A stretch of DNA of 64,000 nucleotides from Aldehydirespirator sp965117015 (lineage in GTDB: Bacteria; Actinomycetota; Acidimicrobiia; Acidimicrobiales; Aldehydirespiratoraceae): positions 2,666,001 through 2,730,000 of the forward strand of contig OZ220747.1 in the NCBI GenBank assembly GCA_965117015.1, read 5' to 3'. This document shows positions 35,431 through 45,200 of this stretch, piece by piece (the stretch's first letter is position 1; the number at the start of each line of letters is the position of its first letter). A model generated the notes under the pieces. The model did no database searches. It was not told the DNA's origin and saw only the letters and a program-made list of their open reading frames with translations. The translations under genes and the position numbers were made by a program.

Positions 35431-36165
35431 CTACTGGTAGAAGGCGCCCCCGTTGACCACGATGTTCTGGCCGGTCAGGAAGTCGGAGCCGCGGCCCGCG
35501 AGGTAAAGGATCGTCCCGACCATGTCCTCTGGGACCTGGGTGCGCCTGATGGAGCGCCCGGCCACCACGAACTCGTCGCTGGCGGTATCGGAGGGGCGCA
35601 GCAACGGATTGGGTATCAGGTCGGGGGTGACCGTGTTGACCGTTATCCCGTCCGGACCGAGCTCCTCGGCCAGGCAGCGGGTCAATCCGATGAGGGCGGT
35701 CTTGCTCACTACGTAGTGGGGGAAGCCGACCGTGCCCTTGAAGCAGGTGGTAGATGAGATGTTGATGATCTTCCCCGAAGCCTGCTTCTTCATGTAGGGG
35801 TAGACCGCGCAGCAGGTGAGCCAGGCGCCCCGCACGTTGACCTCGAAGGCCCGGTCCCATTCCTGCAGCGAGACCTCGTGGAACGGGCTGCGGGTGATCT
35901 GGGAGTAGTAGGCGGCGTTGTTGATCAGCACGTCGATGGTGCCGAACGCGCCGGCCGCGGCCGCGGCCAGAGCCTCGGTGTCGGTCGCGGAGCTGACATC
36001 GGTGCGGCAACCGATGGCCCGGCCGCCACCGGCGGTGATCTCGTCGACGGCCTCGGTGGTGTCGAGCAGGTCGGCCACGACGACGTCGAACCCTTCGCTG
36101 GCCAGGGCCATGCAGTAGACCCGGCCCAGTCCTCTAGCTCCTCCAGTGACGATGGCTGTAGGCAT
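35431..36165 (-). CDS. Short-chain dehydrogenase/reductase
   Basis: A 244-aa classical SDR. TGGARGLGR is the cofactor loop; NNAAYY replaces the usual NNAG; the catalytic set is Ser in INISSTT, YVVSK (Tyr/Lys) and the upstream Asn. An Asp follows strand two (VVVADLLD), which favours NAD over NADP. The C-terminal LTGQNIVVNGGAF is the family end. ATG 36,165 is preferred with GAGGGTGGGG upstream; a GTG three codons earlier is in frame. Convergent with rdgB. The substrate is not predictable. Confidence 0.88.
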   Translation of the reverse strand: MPTAIVTGGARGLGRVYCMALASEGFDVVVADLLDTTEAVDEITAGGGRAIGCRTDVSSATDTEALAAAAAGAFGTIDVLINNAAYYSQITRSPFHEVSLQEWDRAFEVNVRGAWLTCCAVYPYMKKQASGKIINISSTTCFKGTVGFPHYVVSKTALIGLTRCLAEELGPDGITVNTVTPDLIPNPLLRPSDTASDEFVVAGRSIRRTQVPEDMVGTILYLAGRGSDFLTGQNIVVNGGAFYQ

Positions 36166-36227
36166 CAGCCCCACCCTCGATTTCGCGGGGCCGGAAACCT
36201 AACGCAACCGGGTTGAATGTCCAAACC

Positions 36228-37616
36228 ATGTTGGTCTCGCTTACCTCGACGACGCCCGTCGCCACCGACCTCGGGTACCTGCTGCACAAGCACCCCGATC
36301 GTGTGCGTTCGGTGGACGTGGGGTTCGGGCGCGCCCATGTCTTCTACCCCGAGGCCACCCCGCAGCGGTGCACGGCGACGACCTATGTCGAGGTCGACCT
36401 CGTCGGCCCGACACGGCATCGGCAGCACCGTCGAGCCCAAGGGCTTGAGCCCTACTTGAACGACAGGCCCTACGTGGCGTCGTCGATGCTGAGCGTCGCT
36501 CTGGGCCGCCTGTTCCGCACCGCGTTGAACGGCACGTGCGAGGCTCGACCTGAACTGGTCGGGCAGCCGCTCGACCTTGAGATCGGCCTGCCGGTCGTGC
36601 CGGTGCGGGGCGGGCGGGAACTGCTGCGGCACCTGTTCGAGCCGCTGGGCTACGAGGTGGACTGCTCGTTCATAGCACTCGACCCTGAGTTTCCGGCCTG
36701 GGGTGACAGCCACTATGTGGCGGCTCGACTGGCCGGCCGGCAGACGGTGCGCTCCGCCTTGGAGCATCTCTATGTGCTGCTCCCGGTACTCGACGACGCC
36801 AAGCACTACTGGATCGGTCCCGACGAGGTGGACAAGCTGCTGTCGCGGGGCGGCGACTGGCTCGGGTCTCATCCTGAGGCTGACCTGATCACTCGCCGCT
36901 ACCTGCGACTTCCCGAATACACCCGGGAGGCGCTGGCCCGGCTGGCCGACACCGGCGAGGACTCCGACCTGCTTGACACCCAGCATGACGCAGCCGAGCA
37001 AGCGACCGAGTCGCGCCTTCGCCTGGCTGAACAGAGGCTGGACGCCGTGCTTGAAGTGGTGCGGAGTGTCGGGGTGGGCAGCGTCCTCGATCTCGGGTGC
37101 GGAGAGGGCCGGCTTCTCGAGCGGCTGATCCGCGAGCCCGCAGTGACCCGGGTCGTGGGGGTCGATGTGTCAGTGGGGGCACTCAAGAGAGCTGAACGGC
37201 GTCTGAAGCTCGAGAACATGTCCGAGCGCCGCCGCGAACGCGTTCAGCTGCTGCAAGGCGCCTTGACCTACACCGATTCCCGGTTGCAGGGCTTCGACGT
37301 GGCGACGGTCGTCGAGGCTGTCGAGCACCTCGACACCGAGCGTCTCGACGTGTTCGCCGAGGTGGTGTTCGGGCATATCGCGGCGCCGACCGTGGTGCTG
37401 ACCACTCCGAATCGCGAGTACAACCAGAACTTCGAGCGGCTCGACAGCCGGGGCCTGCGCCACGAGGATCATCGTTTCGAATGGACTCGCGGCGAGTTCG
37501 AGGCGTGGGCTGGCGGCGTCGCGGCGCGCTTCGGTTACGGCGTCGAGATCAGCGCCGTAGGCCCGGTCGATCCGGTCTGTGGGCCTCCGACACAGATGGC
37601 GGTGTTCAGCCGATGA
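36228..37616 (+). CDS. hen1: Bacterial Hen1, 3'-terminal RNA ribose 2'-O-methyltransferase
   Basis: A 462-aa two-domain protein. The N-terminal half (ATDLGYLLHKHPDRV...HVFYPEA, YVASSMLSVALGRLF) is the Hen1 N-domain that contacts Pnkp. The C-terminal half is an AdoMet methyltransferase: VLDLGCGEGRLL, the metal site Glu-x2-Glu-His in VVEAVEHLD, and two His in RHEDHRFEWTR. It methylates the 2'-OH at the break in a damaged RNA before ligation, so the repaired RNA resists a second cut by the same ribotoxin. ATG 36,228 matches the family start. It is followed 10 bases later by pnkp. Confidence 0.93.
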   Translation: MLVSLTSTTPVATDLGYLLHKHPDRVRSVDVGFGRAHVFYPEATPQRCTATTYVEVDLVGPTRHRQHRRAQGLEPYLNDRPYVASSMLSVALGRLFRTALNGTCEARPELVGQPLDLEIGLPVVPVRGGRELLRHLFEPLGYEVDCSFIALDPEFPAWGDSHYVAARLAGRQTVRSALEHLYVLLPVLDDAKHYWIGPDEVDKLLSRGGDWLGSHPEADLITRRYLRLPEYTREALARLADTGEDSDLLDTQHDAAEQATESRLRLAEQRLDAVLEVVRSVGVGSVLDLGCGEGRLLERLIREPAVTRVVGVDVSVGALKRAERRLKLENMSERRRERVQLLQGALTYTDSRLQGFDVATVVEAVEHLDTERLDVFAEVVFGHIAAPTVVLTTPNREYNQNFERLDSRGLRHEDHRFEWTRGEFEAWAGGVAARFGYGVEISAVGPVDPVCGPPTQMAVFSR

Positions 37617-37626
37617 GACGGCTGCC

Positions 37627-40170
37627 GTGAGGCGCCGGCTCGACCGCATCGAGATGCCCGAGGTCGGGCTCGTGGTGCTCTGCGGCGCGTCCGGCTCGGG
37701 CAAGTCGACGTTCGCCCGCCGGCACTTCTCTCCCACCGAGGTCGTGTCGAGCGACCGGTGCCGAGCCCTGATCGGCGACGACGAGACCGACCAGTCCGTC
37801 ACCGCGGCAGCCTTCGAACTGCTCCACACCATCGTCGACAAGCGTCTTGAGATCGGCCGCCTCACAGTGGTGGATGCCACCAACACGAAGCTCGAGGACC
37901 GCAAGGCCCTCCTCGAGCTGGCGCGCCGCTGGGACGTACTCGCAACCGCCATCGTCTTCGATCTCCCCGTCGCCGCGTGCCTGTCCCACAACGAGCAGCG
38001 CCAGGACCGCAGCACACCGGTGCATGCCATCAAGCGTCAGCACGACACCCTGCGCCGCGGGGTCAAGCGGCTGCGCAAGGAACGCTTCACGAGGGTCTAC
38101 ACGCTCGGATCGATCGAAGAACTCGACGGTATCGAGGTGGTGCGCACCAGGATCTGGAGCGACCGGCGCGACGACACCGGCCCGTTCGACATCATCGGCG
38201 ACGTCCACGGCTGCCATGCGGAACTGCTGAGCCTTCTCGACCGGTTGGGCTACAACACCGCGGCCGTCCCCATCGCGCACCCGGAGGGCCGCCGAGCGGT
38301 GTTCCTCGGCGACCTGGTCGACCGCGGCCCCGGTGTCGCCGAAGTGCTCGACGTTGCCATGTCGATGGTGGCTGCGGGCAGCGCGCTGTGCGTGGCGGGC
38401 AACCATGAGGTCAAGCTGGGCCGGGCCATCGCGGGACGCAACGTCCGGGTCAGTCACGGGCTGGCCGAGTCGCTCGAACAGATACAGCAGCGGGCCCCCG
38501 AGTTCTCCGAGCGAGTCGCAGAGTTCATTGACGGCCTCATCAGCCATTACGTGCTCGACGGCGGCCGCCTGGTGGTGGCCCACGCCGGCCTTCCCGAGCG
38601 CTATCACGGGCGCTCTTCGGGCCGCGTTCGAGACCTCGCGCTGTACGGAGACACCGACGGCGAGACCGACGAATTCGGGCTGCCGGTTCGGTACCCGTGG
38701 GCCGAGGACTACCGCGGCGAGGCCGCGGTGGTGTATGGCCACACGCCCGTGCCCGAGGCAGCATGGATGAACAACACCATCTGCATCGACACCGGAGCGG
38801 TCTTCGGAGGCGAGTTGACCGCCCTGCGCTGGCCGGAGCGCGACCTGGTGTCGGTGCCCGCAGTCGCCGAGCACTACGAGCCGATCCGGCCCGCCCGCTC
38901 CGCGCCGGACGCGCCGGCGGGATCGTCACGGCTGCTCGATGTGGGTGCGGCGCTGGGCAAGCACCATGTCGAGACGAGGCTGGCCGGGCGGGTGCTGATC
39001 GAGGCCGAGCGGTCGAGCGCGGCGCTCGAAGTCATGAGCCGCTTCGCGGCCGACCCGAGATGGCTCCCGTACCTGCCCCCGACCATGGCGCCCGCGGCCG
39101 CCTCGGGCCGCGCCGGCTACCTCGAGCATCCCGACGAGGTGTTCTCGTACTTCCGCAAGGCGGGCGTCGACGAGGTCGTGGTCCAGGAGAAGCACATGGG
39201 CTCGCGGGCGGTGCTGGTCGTCGCCCGGGACGCGGACGCGGCCCACTCGAGGTTCGGCATCGCCAATTCCGAAGCCGGCGTCGTGGTCACCCGCACCGGC
39301 AGACCCTTCTTCTCGGAGGCGGCCGTGACCGGTGCCCTGCTCGACCGGGTGCGGACCGCAGCCGACGCTACGGGGCTGTGGGGCCGCCTCGGCACGGACT
39401 GGTTCATACTCGATGCCGAGGTGCTGCCGTGGTCGGCCAAGGCAGCCGCTCTGATACAGCGTCTGTACGCCGCGGTCGGCGCGGCGGGCACGGCCGCGCT
39501 CGATGCCGCGTGTGGATCAATGGCTGATGCGGCGAGGCGCGGCGTCGACGTCGAGGCTCTCACGACCCGCACCACCAGCCGAGCGGGGCACGTGGCGGCG
39601 TATGTCGATTCGTACCGCCGCTACTGCTGGGACGTCGACGGCGCGGACGGAGTCGAGATCGCCCCGTTCCAGATCCTGGCGGCCGAGGGCGAGGTGCTCG
39701 CCCGCCGGCCCCACCGCTGGCATCTGGAAGAGATAGACGCGCTGATCGACCACGAGCCTGAGACGCTTCGCCGCACCGACCGCCGGTTCGTCGACCTGAG
39801 CGACGACGCATTGGTGCAGCAAGCGACCGACTGGTGGTACTCGCTGACCGAGGCCGGAGGCGAGGGAGTGGTCGTCAAGCCGGCTGAGCCGATCGTGACT
39901 ACGGGGAGAGGGTTCGTCCAGCCTGGCGTCAAGTGTCGGGGCCGCGAGTACCTGCGCATCATCTACGGCCCCGAGTATCTCGAGCCTGCCAACCTTGAGC
40001 GGCTGCGGCAGAGGTCAGTCGGTCGCAAGTCGTCATTGGCCCGGCGTGAGTTCGCGCTGGGAATCGAGGCCCTCGACCGGTTTGTTGCGAACGAGCATCT
40101 CGCTCGGGTGCACGAGTGCGTCTTCGGCGTGCTCGCACTCGAGAGCGAGCCGGTCGATCCCCGGCTCTAG
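37627..40170 (+). CDS. pnkp: Polynucleotide kinase-phosphatase / RNA ligase Pnkp
   Basis: An 847-aa RNA end-healing and sealing enzyme with three modules. A kinase with P-loop GASGSGKST at residues 20-28; a metallophosphatase with GDVHGCHAE (Asp192), GDLVDRGPG and GNHE; and an adenylyltransferase-type ligase with motif I EKHMGSR (nucleotidyl Lys522), then EGVVVKP as motif IV. GTG 37,627 lies just after the hen1 stop and precedes the conserved MPEVGLVVL strand; ATG 37,654 is an alternative. Together with Hen1 it repairs ribotoxin-cleaved tRNA. Its stop lies 12 bases from the 3' end of a convergent tRNA-Leu gene. Confidence 0.93.
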   Translation: MRRRLDRIEMPEVGLVVLCGASGSGKSTFARRHFSPTEVVSSDRCRALIGDDETDQSVTAAAFELLHTIVDKRLEIGRLTVVDATNTKLEDRKALLELARRWDVLATAIVFDLPVAACLSHNEQRQDRSTPVHAIKRQHDTLRRGVKRLRKERFTRVYTLGSIEELDGIEVVRTRIWSDRRDDTGPFDIIGDVHGCHAELLSLLDRLGYNTAAVPIAHPEGRRAVFLGDLVDRGPGVAEVLDVAMSMVAAGSALCVAGNHEVKLGRAIAGRNVRVSHGLAESLEQIQQRAPEFSERVAEFIDGLISHYVLDGGRLVVAHAGLPERYHGRSSGRVRDLALYGDTDGETDEFGLPVRYPWAEDYRGEAAVVYGHTPVPEAAWMNNTICIDTGAVFGGELTALRWPERDLVSVPAVAEHYEPIRPARSAPDAPAGSSRLLDVGAALGKHHVETRLAGRVLIEAERSSAALEVMSRFAADPRWLPYLPPTMAPAAASGRAGYLEHPDEVFSYFRKAGVDEVVVQEKHMGSRAVLVVARDADAAHSRFGIANSEAGVVVTRTGRPFFSEAAVTGALLDRVRTAADATGLWGRLGTDWFILDAEVLPWSAKAAALIQRLYAAVGAAGTAALDAACGSMADAARRGVDVEALTTRTTSRAGHVAAYVDSYRRYCWDVDGADGVEIAPFQILAAEGEVLARRPHRWHLEEIDALIDHEPETLRRTDRRFVDLSDDALVQQATDWWYSLTEAGGEGVVVKPAEPIVTTGRGFVQPGVKCRGREYLRIIYGPEYLEPANLERLRQRSVGRKSSLARREFALGIEALDRFVANEHLARVHECVFGVLALESEPVDPRL

Positions 40171-40181
40171 TCGATCCGCAG

Positions 40182-40266
40182 TGCGGACGGGGGGATTCGA
40201 ACCCCCACACCCATGCGGGTACTGGGACCTAAACCCAGCGCGTCTGCCTGATTCCGCCACGTCCGC
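40182..40266 (-). tRNA. tRNA-Leu (UAG anticodon)
   Basis: Read from 40,266: acceptor GCGGACG pairs with CGTCCGC at the 3' end, discriminator A at 40,182. The anticodon arm CTGGG-TTTAGGT-CCCAG holds anticodon UAG. A long variable arm (tacccgcatgggt) and the T-arm GGGGGTTCGAATCCCCC follow, as expected of a class II tRNA. CCA is not encoded. The 85-base length is normal for tRNA-Leu. Confidence 0.96.
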
Positions 40267-40300
40267 GAGCCCGCTCAGGGTAGCCCGCGGGGGAGGCGCA

Positions 40301-41335
40301 TCAGGTTCGTAGGACCAGGTTGTGTTGGGGCCGGACGCTTGCATTGGGTCGGGATCGGCCGCCGGAGTGGCTGTTGTGCCCAGCCTGGCGACTAGTGCCG
40401 GACCGGGGGCGGGGCCGGGCCACTGGCCGTGGCGGTGGCCGGAGTCTGAGCCGGCCGTTGTCGGAGTGCAGTTTCCAGTTGTCGTCGTGGACGAGGTGGT
40501 GGCAGCGTTCGCACAGCAAAGCGAGGTTGTCGATGTCGGTGGGTCCGCCCCGGCTGAACCATCTGATGTGGTGTGGTTCGCCTCCTTCGGCGGGTGCGGC
40601 GCAGTTGACGCAGCCGCCGTCACGGGCCGCCAGCACAATGCGTTGGCCGGAACTCACATCCCGCTGGGCTCTTCCCAGCCACAGCGGGTCGCCCTCGGCG
40701 CCGAATACGGCGGGCAGGATCTTGGCTTCTGCGGCCAGGCGGGCGATCTGGTCTGCGGCCACGGGAAGGCCGTCGTCATAGCGCAGGTTCTTGAGTTCGC
40801 GTGTGACGGTGTCGTAGTCGGCGATCACCAACAACGTGGCCTTGGGACGATTGTGGGGGCCCTCGCCGGTGATCAAATTGATCAGCGCGTCGGCGCGGCG
40901 CTGCGCGGAGGTAAGCCCCTTGATGGGCTCGGGCCCCCAGGCGGTGGCGCCGGTGCGGTAGGTGCGCACCATGGCGTTGAAGGCCAAGCTGACGCGCTTG
41001 CCGTTGTCGGCGTCGAAGTACGCCGACAGCCGCCAAGACCCGTCAGGATCCTGAACCAGCGACGCCCACCGGTTCTCGTACTGGCGGTTGCGCTCCTCAG
41101 ACGACACCCCGGGCTTCATGTACCGGCGGGTCATGCGGGCGAACATGTCCACCGGATAGCCCCGAGCCATCTCCAACAACGCCGGCTCATCGCAATGATC
41201 AGGATCCGCGGCCACCCGGGCAATCACCCGGGCATGGCCCGCAGTGATCTCCCCGGCCCGCCAAGCATCCAAAGTGGCAGGCAGCCCACCGCCGGGAGCC
41301 TCAACAGATTCGATCCTCGATTCCATGCCAGCCAC
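40301..41335 (-). CDS. DUF222/HNH endonuclease protein
   Basis: A 344-aa protein with a DUF222-like helical part (AWRAGEITAGHARVIARVAADP and onward) and an HNH nuclease near residues 240-290: CVNCAAPAEG..PHHIRWFSRGGPTDIDNLALLCERCHHLVHD, carrying the His-Asn-His residues and two Cys pairs. The tail is Arg/Pro-rich. DUF222-HNH proteins are multicopy in actinobacterial genomes. The usual N-terminal about 100 residues are missing: GTG 41,335 or ATG 41,326 are the only starts, and upstream is an AT-rich patch (41,360-41,400). It may be N-terminally truncated. Confidence 0.82.
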   Translation of the reverse strand: MAGMESRIESVEAPGGGLPATLDAWRAGEITAGHARVIARVAADPDHCDEPALLEMARGYPVDMFARMTRRYMKPGVSSEERNRQYENRWASLVQDPDGSWRLSAYFDADNGKRVSLAFNAMVRTYRTGATAWGPEPIKGLTSAQRRADALINLITGEGPHNRPKATLLVIADYDTVTRELKNLRYDDGLPVAADQIARLAAEAKILPAVFGAEGDPLWLGRAQRDVSSGQRIVLAARDGGCVNCAAPAEGGEPHHIRWFSRGGPTDIDNLALLCERCHHLVHDDNWKLHSDNGRLRLRPPPRPVARPRPRSGTSRQAGHNSHSGGRSRPNASVRPQHNLVLRT

Positions 41336-41446
41336 ACTAGACAGGGGGTGTGACAGACAACCATGACAAATAGCTATAAATAAGAAAAATCTATTGGGAA
41401 TGCTGGTCGGGCGGGATCATCAGGCGGCACCGGTAGCCTCCTCTCC

Positions 41447-42076
41447 ATGACGTCGCATTCACCGCCGCCCCGGCTCCGTCCCGATCCAGACGAGGTCGGC
41501 TTCGAGACTCCGACCACTGTCGCCAACCGTCACAGCGAGGTGTACAACCGGCTGCTCCAGGACCGCATCGTGGTGCTCGGCTCCGACGTCAACGACGAGA
41601 TCGCCAACTTCATCATGGCTCAGCTGCTGTACCTGGAGGGCCAGGACGCCAGCAGGCCGATCTGGCTGTACATCAACAGCCCCGGCGGCTCGGTCACGTC
41701 CGGCATGGCCATCTACGACACCATGCAGTTCATCCAGCCCGAAGTAGGCACCATCTGCATCGGCCTGGGCGCCTCGATGGGGCAGTTCCTGCTGTGCGCC
41801 GGGGCTCCCGGCAAGCGCTACGCCCTGCCCCACGCCCGGATCATGATGCACCAGCCCCTCGGAGGGGTTCGGGGCCAGGCCACCGACATCGCCATCCAGG
41901 CCGAGCAGATGGCCTACACCAAGAAGCTCCTCCAGGAGCGCATCGCCCACCACACCGGCCAGACCGTCGAGCAGATCGAGGCCGACTCCGACCGCGACCG
42001 GTGGTTCACCGCGTCCGAAGCCATGGACTACGGCATCATCGACCACGTAATCGTCAAGCGCGGCGAGATGCTCTAG
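41447..42076 (+). CDS. clpP: ATP-dependent Clp protease proteolytic subunit
   Basis: A 209-aa ClpP with the catalytic triad: Ser in GASMGQFLL near residue 108, His in ARIMMHQPLGG near residue 133, and Asp in the DSDRDRWFT segment near residue 182. The INSPGGSVTSG oxyanion region is intact. The N-terminal about 30 residues are a Pro-rich extension that may be processed. The GLGASMGQFLL and GQTVEQIE.DSDRDRWFTA signature resembles the ClpP2-type subunit of actinobacteria, which works as a mixed ring with ClpP1. A second clpP or clpX is not adjacent. Confidence 0.95.
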   Translation: MTSHSPPPRLRPDPDEVGFETPTTVANRHSEVYNRLLQDRIVVLGSDVNDEIANFIMAQLLYLEGQDASRPIWLYINSPGGSVTSGMAIYDTMQFIQPEVGTICIGLGASMGQFLLCAGAPGKRYALPHARIMMHQPLGGVRGQATDIAIQAEQMAYTKKLLQERIAHHTGQTVEQIEADSDRDRWFTASEAMDYGIIDHVIVKRGEML

Positions 42077-42198
42077 CCGCCCCCCGGCGGTCGGAGGGCG
42101 CTTCGACGAAGCTCCGACTGGCCTCAGCGGGCTTCGCCCTATCGTTCGGCCAGGTCGGACTTCGTGCGCCCCCTCCGCCCGCCTGCCTCAGCGGGGAC

Positions 42199-42237
42199 TG
42201 GCAGCGTTATGCACGGATAGCGTGCATTCTGCTGCCA
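42199..42237. repeat. Palindromic intergenic element, copy 1 (possible terminator)
   Basis: TGGCAGC and GCTGCCA arms enclose an inner ATGCAC/GTGCAT stem, giving a two-part hairpin between the convergent clpP and rpe genes; a bidirectional terminator fits. The outer motif with the adjoining AATTC recurs at 46,074-46,121. The rest of 42,077-42,259 shows no gene. Confidence 0.55.
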
Positions 42238-42259
42238 ATTCGGCTGGCGGGACGAAAGC

Positions 42260-42916
42260 TCAGACGCTGGCGGACAGTTCCTTGATGGCTATGGCCGGAC
42301 CTTCGGTGTGGCCGAACACCGCGGATCCGGCCACCAGGACGTTGGCTCCGGCCCCGACCGCGGCTCCAGCGGTCGCCGCGGTGATGCCGCCGTCGACCTC
42401 CAGGTCGATACTGCGGCCCGAGTCGTCGATCATCTGGCGCACCTCCGCGATCTTCGACTCGACGGAGGCGATGTAGCGCTGCCCCCCGAAGCCGGGGTTG
42501 ACCGTCATCACCAGCACCTCGTCGATCATCGGGATCACTTCGGAGATGCTCGACGCCGGGGTGTGGGGATTGAGCACAACACCGCAGCGGGCGCCGGCCT
42601 CGGTGATGGCCGAAAGGGAGCGGTGCAGGTGCGGGCAGGTCTCGGCGTGGATCAGCACGGTGTCGCAGCCGGCCTCGATGTAGAGCGGGGCGAGCTCGTC
42701 GGGTTTCACCACCATGAGGTGAGCCTCGAAATGCAGGTCCACCAGCGGCCGGCAGGCCGCCACCACGTCGGGTCCGAACGTGAGGTTGGGCACGAACACG
42801 CCGTCCATCACGTCCCAGTGGACCCGATGAGCCCCCGCCTCGGCGATGGCCTGGCACTCCTCGCCCAGGCGTGAGGCGTCGGCCGCCAGCACCGAAGGTG
42901 CTATCTCCACAGCCAC
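42260..42916 (-). CDS. rpe: Ribulose-phosphate 3-epimerase
   Basis: A 218-aa TIM-barrel enzyme that interconverts ribulose 5-phosphate and xylulose 5-phosphate in the pentose phosphate pathway. Motifs: IAPSVLAAD at the N-terminus, HWDVMDGVFVPNLTFGP with metal His/Asp, FEAHLMV, VMTVNPGFGGQ and LEVDGGIT with the catalytic Asp, ending in VAGSAVFG. The start is GTG at 42,916, or the next GTG two codons in. Confidence 0.97.
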   Translation of the reverse strand: MAVEIAPSVLAADASRLGEECQAIAEAGAHRVHWDVMDGVFVPNLTFGPDVVAACRPLVDLHFEAHLMVVKPDELAPLYIEAGCDTVLIHAETCPHLHRSLSAITEAGARCGVVLNPHTPASSISEVIPMIDEVLVMTVNPGFGGQRYIASVESKIAEVRQMIDDSGRSIDLEVDGGITAATAGAAVGAGANVLVAGSAVFGHTEGPAIAIKELSASV

Positions 42917-43001
42917 GTCCGCACCCTAACCGAGCCGCACCGCTGGGTGGCCCACCATTCAGCAAGTCGCTATCGCTGATCGCGCCGATACCGTCGCTCT
43001 C

Positions 43002-44174
43002 GTGGAGTTGCGGGTGACGGCCACGGCGCGCGACGGCGTCGGGGTGGCTAGGGGCTGCGACGGGCGAGTCGTGTTCGTTGAGGGCGCCCTTCCCGGGGAG
43101 CTTGTGACCGCCGAGATCCACACCGTCGACCGGCGCTGGGCCAGAGCCAGGGTCATCGAGGTGCTCGAGGAATCACCTCACCGGGTTCCGGTGGCGTGCG
43201 AGCATCATCTTCAGGGCTGCGGCGGCTGCGACATGCTCCATGTCGACTCGCGGGCCCAGATGCAGATGAAGGCGTCGATCGTGGTGGACCAGCTCACCCG
43301 CCACGGCGTGGACGCTCCGGCGCCGGCCCTGCGCATGCTCGACGCCGACCGGGGTCGCACCACGGTGCGGGCCAGGGTGGTGGACGGGCGGGCCGGGTTC
43401 ATGGCCCGCTCCAGCCACGAGGTCGTCATCCCCGACGACTGTGGAGCGGTGGACGACGGCGCCGAGGAGCTGCTGGTCGAGGGCCGTTACGGCCCCGCCG
43501 ACGGTGTGTTCATCCGGGTCGGATCCCGCACCGGGGAGCGGATGGTGGTGGTGAACCCCACCGTCGACGACGTCTCGGTTCCCGACGACGTGATGGTGGT
43601 GGGCACCGACGAGCTCGACCGCGACCGGCGGGCCTGGATACACGAGGAGCTGTCGGGCCGGCGTTGGAGGATCTCGGCCCGGTCCTTCTTCCAGAACCGG
43701 CCCGCGGGGGCAGAGGCCCTCATCGACGAGGTGGCCGAGATGGTGGAGGAGCTGGCCACCGACGGCCCCCTGGTGGACGCCTACGCCGGTGTCGGGCTGT
43801 TCGCGGGCACGGCGGGCTCGGGCCGCAAGGTCACCGCCATCGAGCGCAGCGTCGACGCCGCGGCCGACGCCCGGATCAACCTGGGCGAGGGCGCCAAGGT
43901 GCTGCGGATCCCGGTGGAGAAGTGGCGGGCCTCGCCGGCGAGCGTCCTCGTGGCCGACCCGGCCCGCTCCGGGATCGGCGAGGCGGCCGTGCGCCCTCTG
44001 CTGTCATGCAAACCCCGTCTGGTGGTGCTGGTGAGCTGCGACCCGTCGTCGTTCGCCAAGGACGCCGGCCGCCTCATCGAATGCGGCTACACGCTGGACC
44101 GCTGGACCGTGGTCGACCTGTTCCCCCTCACTTCCCACATAGAGACGGTGGCGGCCTTCATCGCGACGGCATAG
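43002..44174 (+). CDS. TRAM-domain RNA (uracil-5-)methyltransferase
   Basis: A 390-aa enzyme of the RlmD/TrmA family. Residues 1-60 are a TRAM domain (ARDGVGVARG.DGRVVFVEGALPGE). The iron-sulfur cysteines are in C-x6-CGGC. The AdoMet part has VDAYAGVGLFAGTAG, Glu in TAIERSVDA, ADPARSGIG and the catalytic SCDPSSFAKD (family SCNP). It methylates uridine C5 in rRNA or tRNA; which position is not determinable. GTG start. Divergent from rpe. Confidence 0.9.
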   Translation: MELRVTATARDGVGVARGCDGRVVFVEGALPGELVTAEIHTVDRRWARARVIEVLEESPHRVPVACEHHLQGCGGCDMLHVDSRAQMQMKASIVVDQLTRHGVDAPAPALRMLDADRGRTTVRARVVDGRAGFMARSSHEVVIPDDCGAVDDGAEELLVEGRYGPADGVFIRVGSRTGERMVVVNPTVDDVSVPDDVMVVGTDELDRDRRAWIHEELSGRRWRISARSFFQNRPAGAEALIDEVAEMVEELATDGPLVDAYAGVGLFAGTAGSGRKVTAIERSVDAAADARINLGEGAKVLRIPVEKWRASPASVLVADPARSGIGEAAVRPLLSCKPRLVVLVSCDPSSFAKDAGRLIECGYTLDRWTVVDLFPLTSHIETVAAFIATA

Positions 44175-44204
44175 CCCGACCCGGTGCGGCCAGTGGGCCG
44201 GCGC

Positions 44205-45107
<903 letters not shown>

Positions 45108-45200
45108 GACCGCACACTACAGTCACCGCCGGTCGCAGTGACCGCCGGTAGGGACTGCACCGGAGCGGAGCGGGCTCTAGGGTCTCCGGATCAGAGGGCG

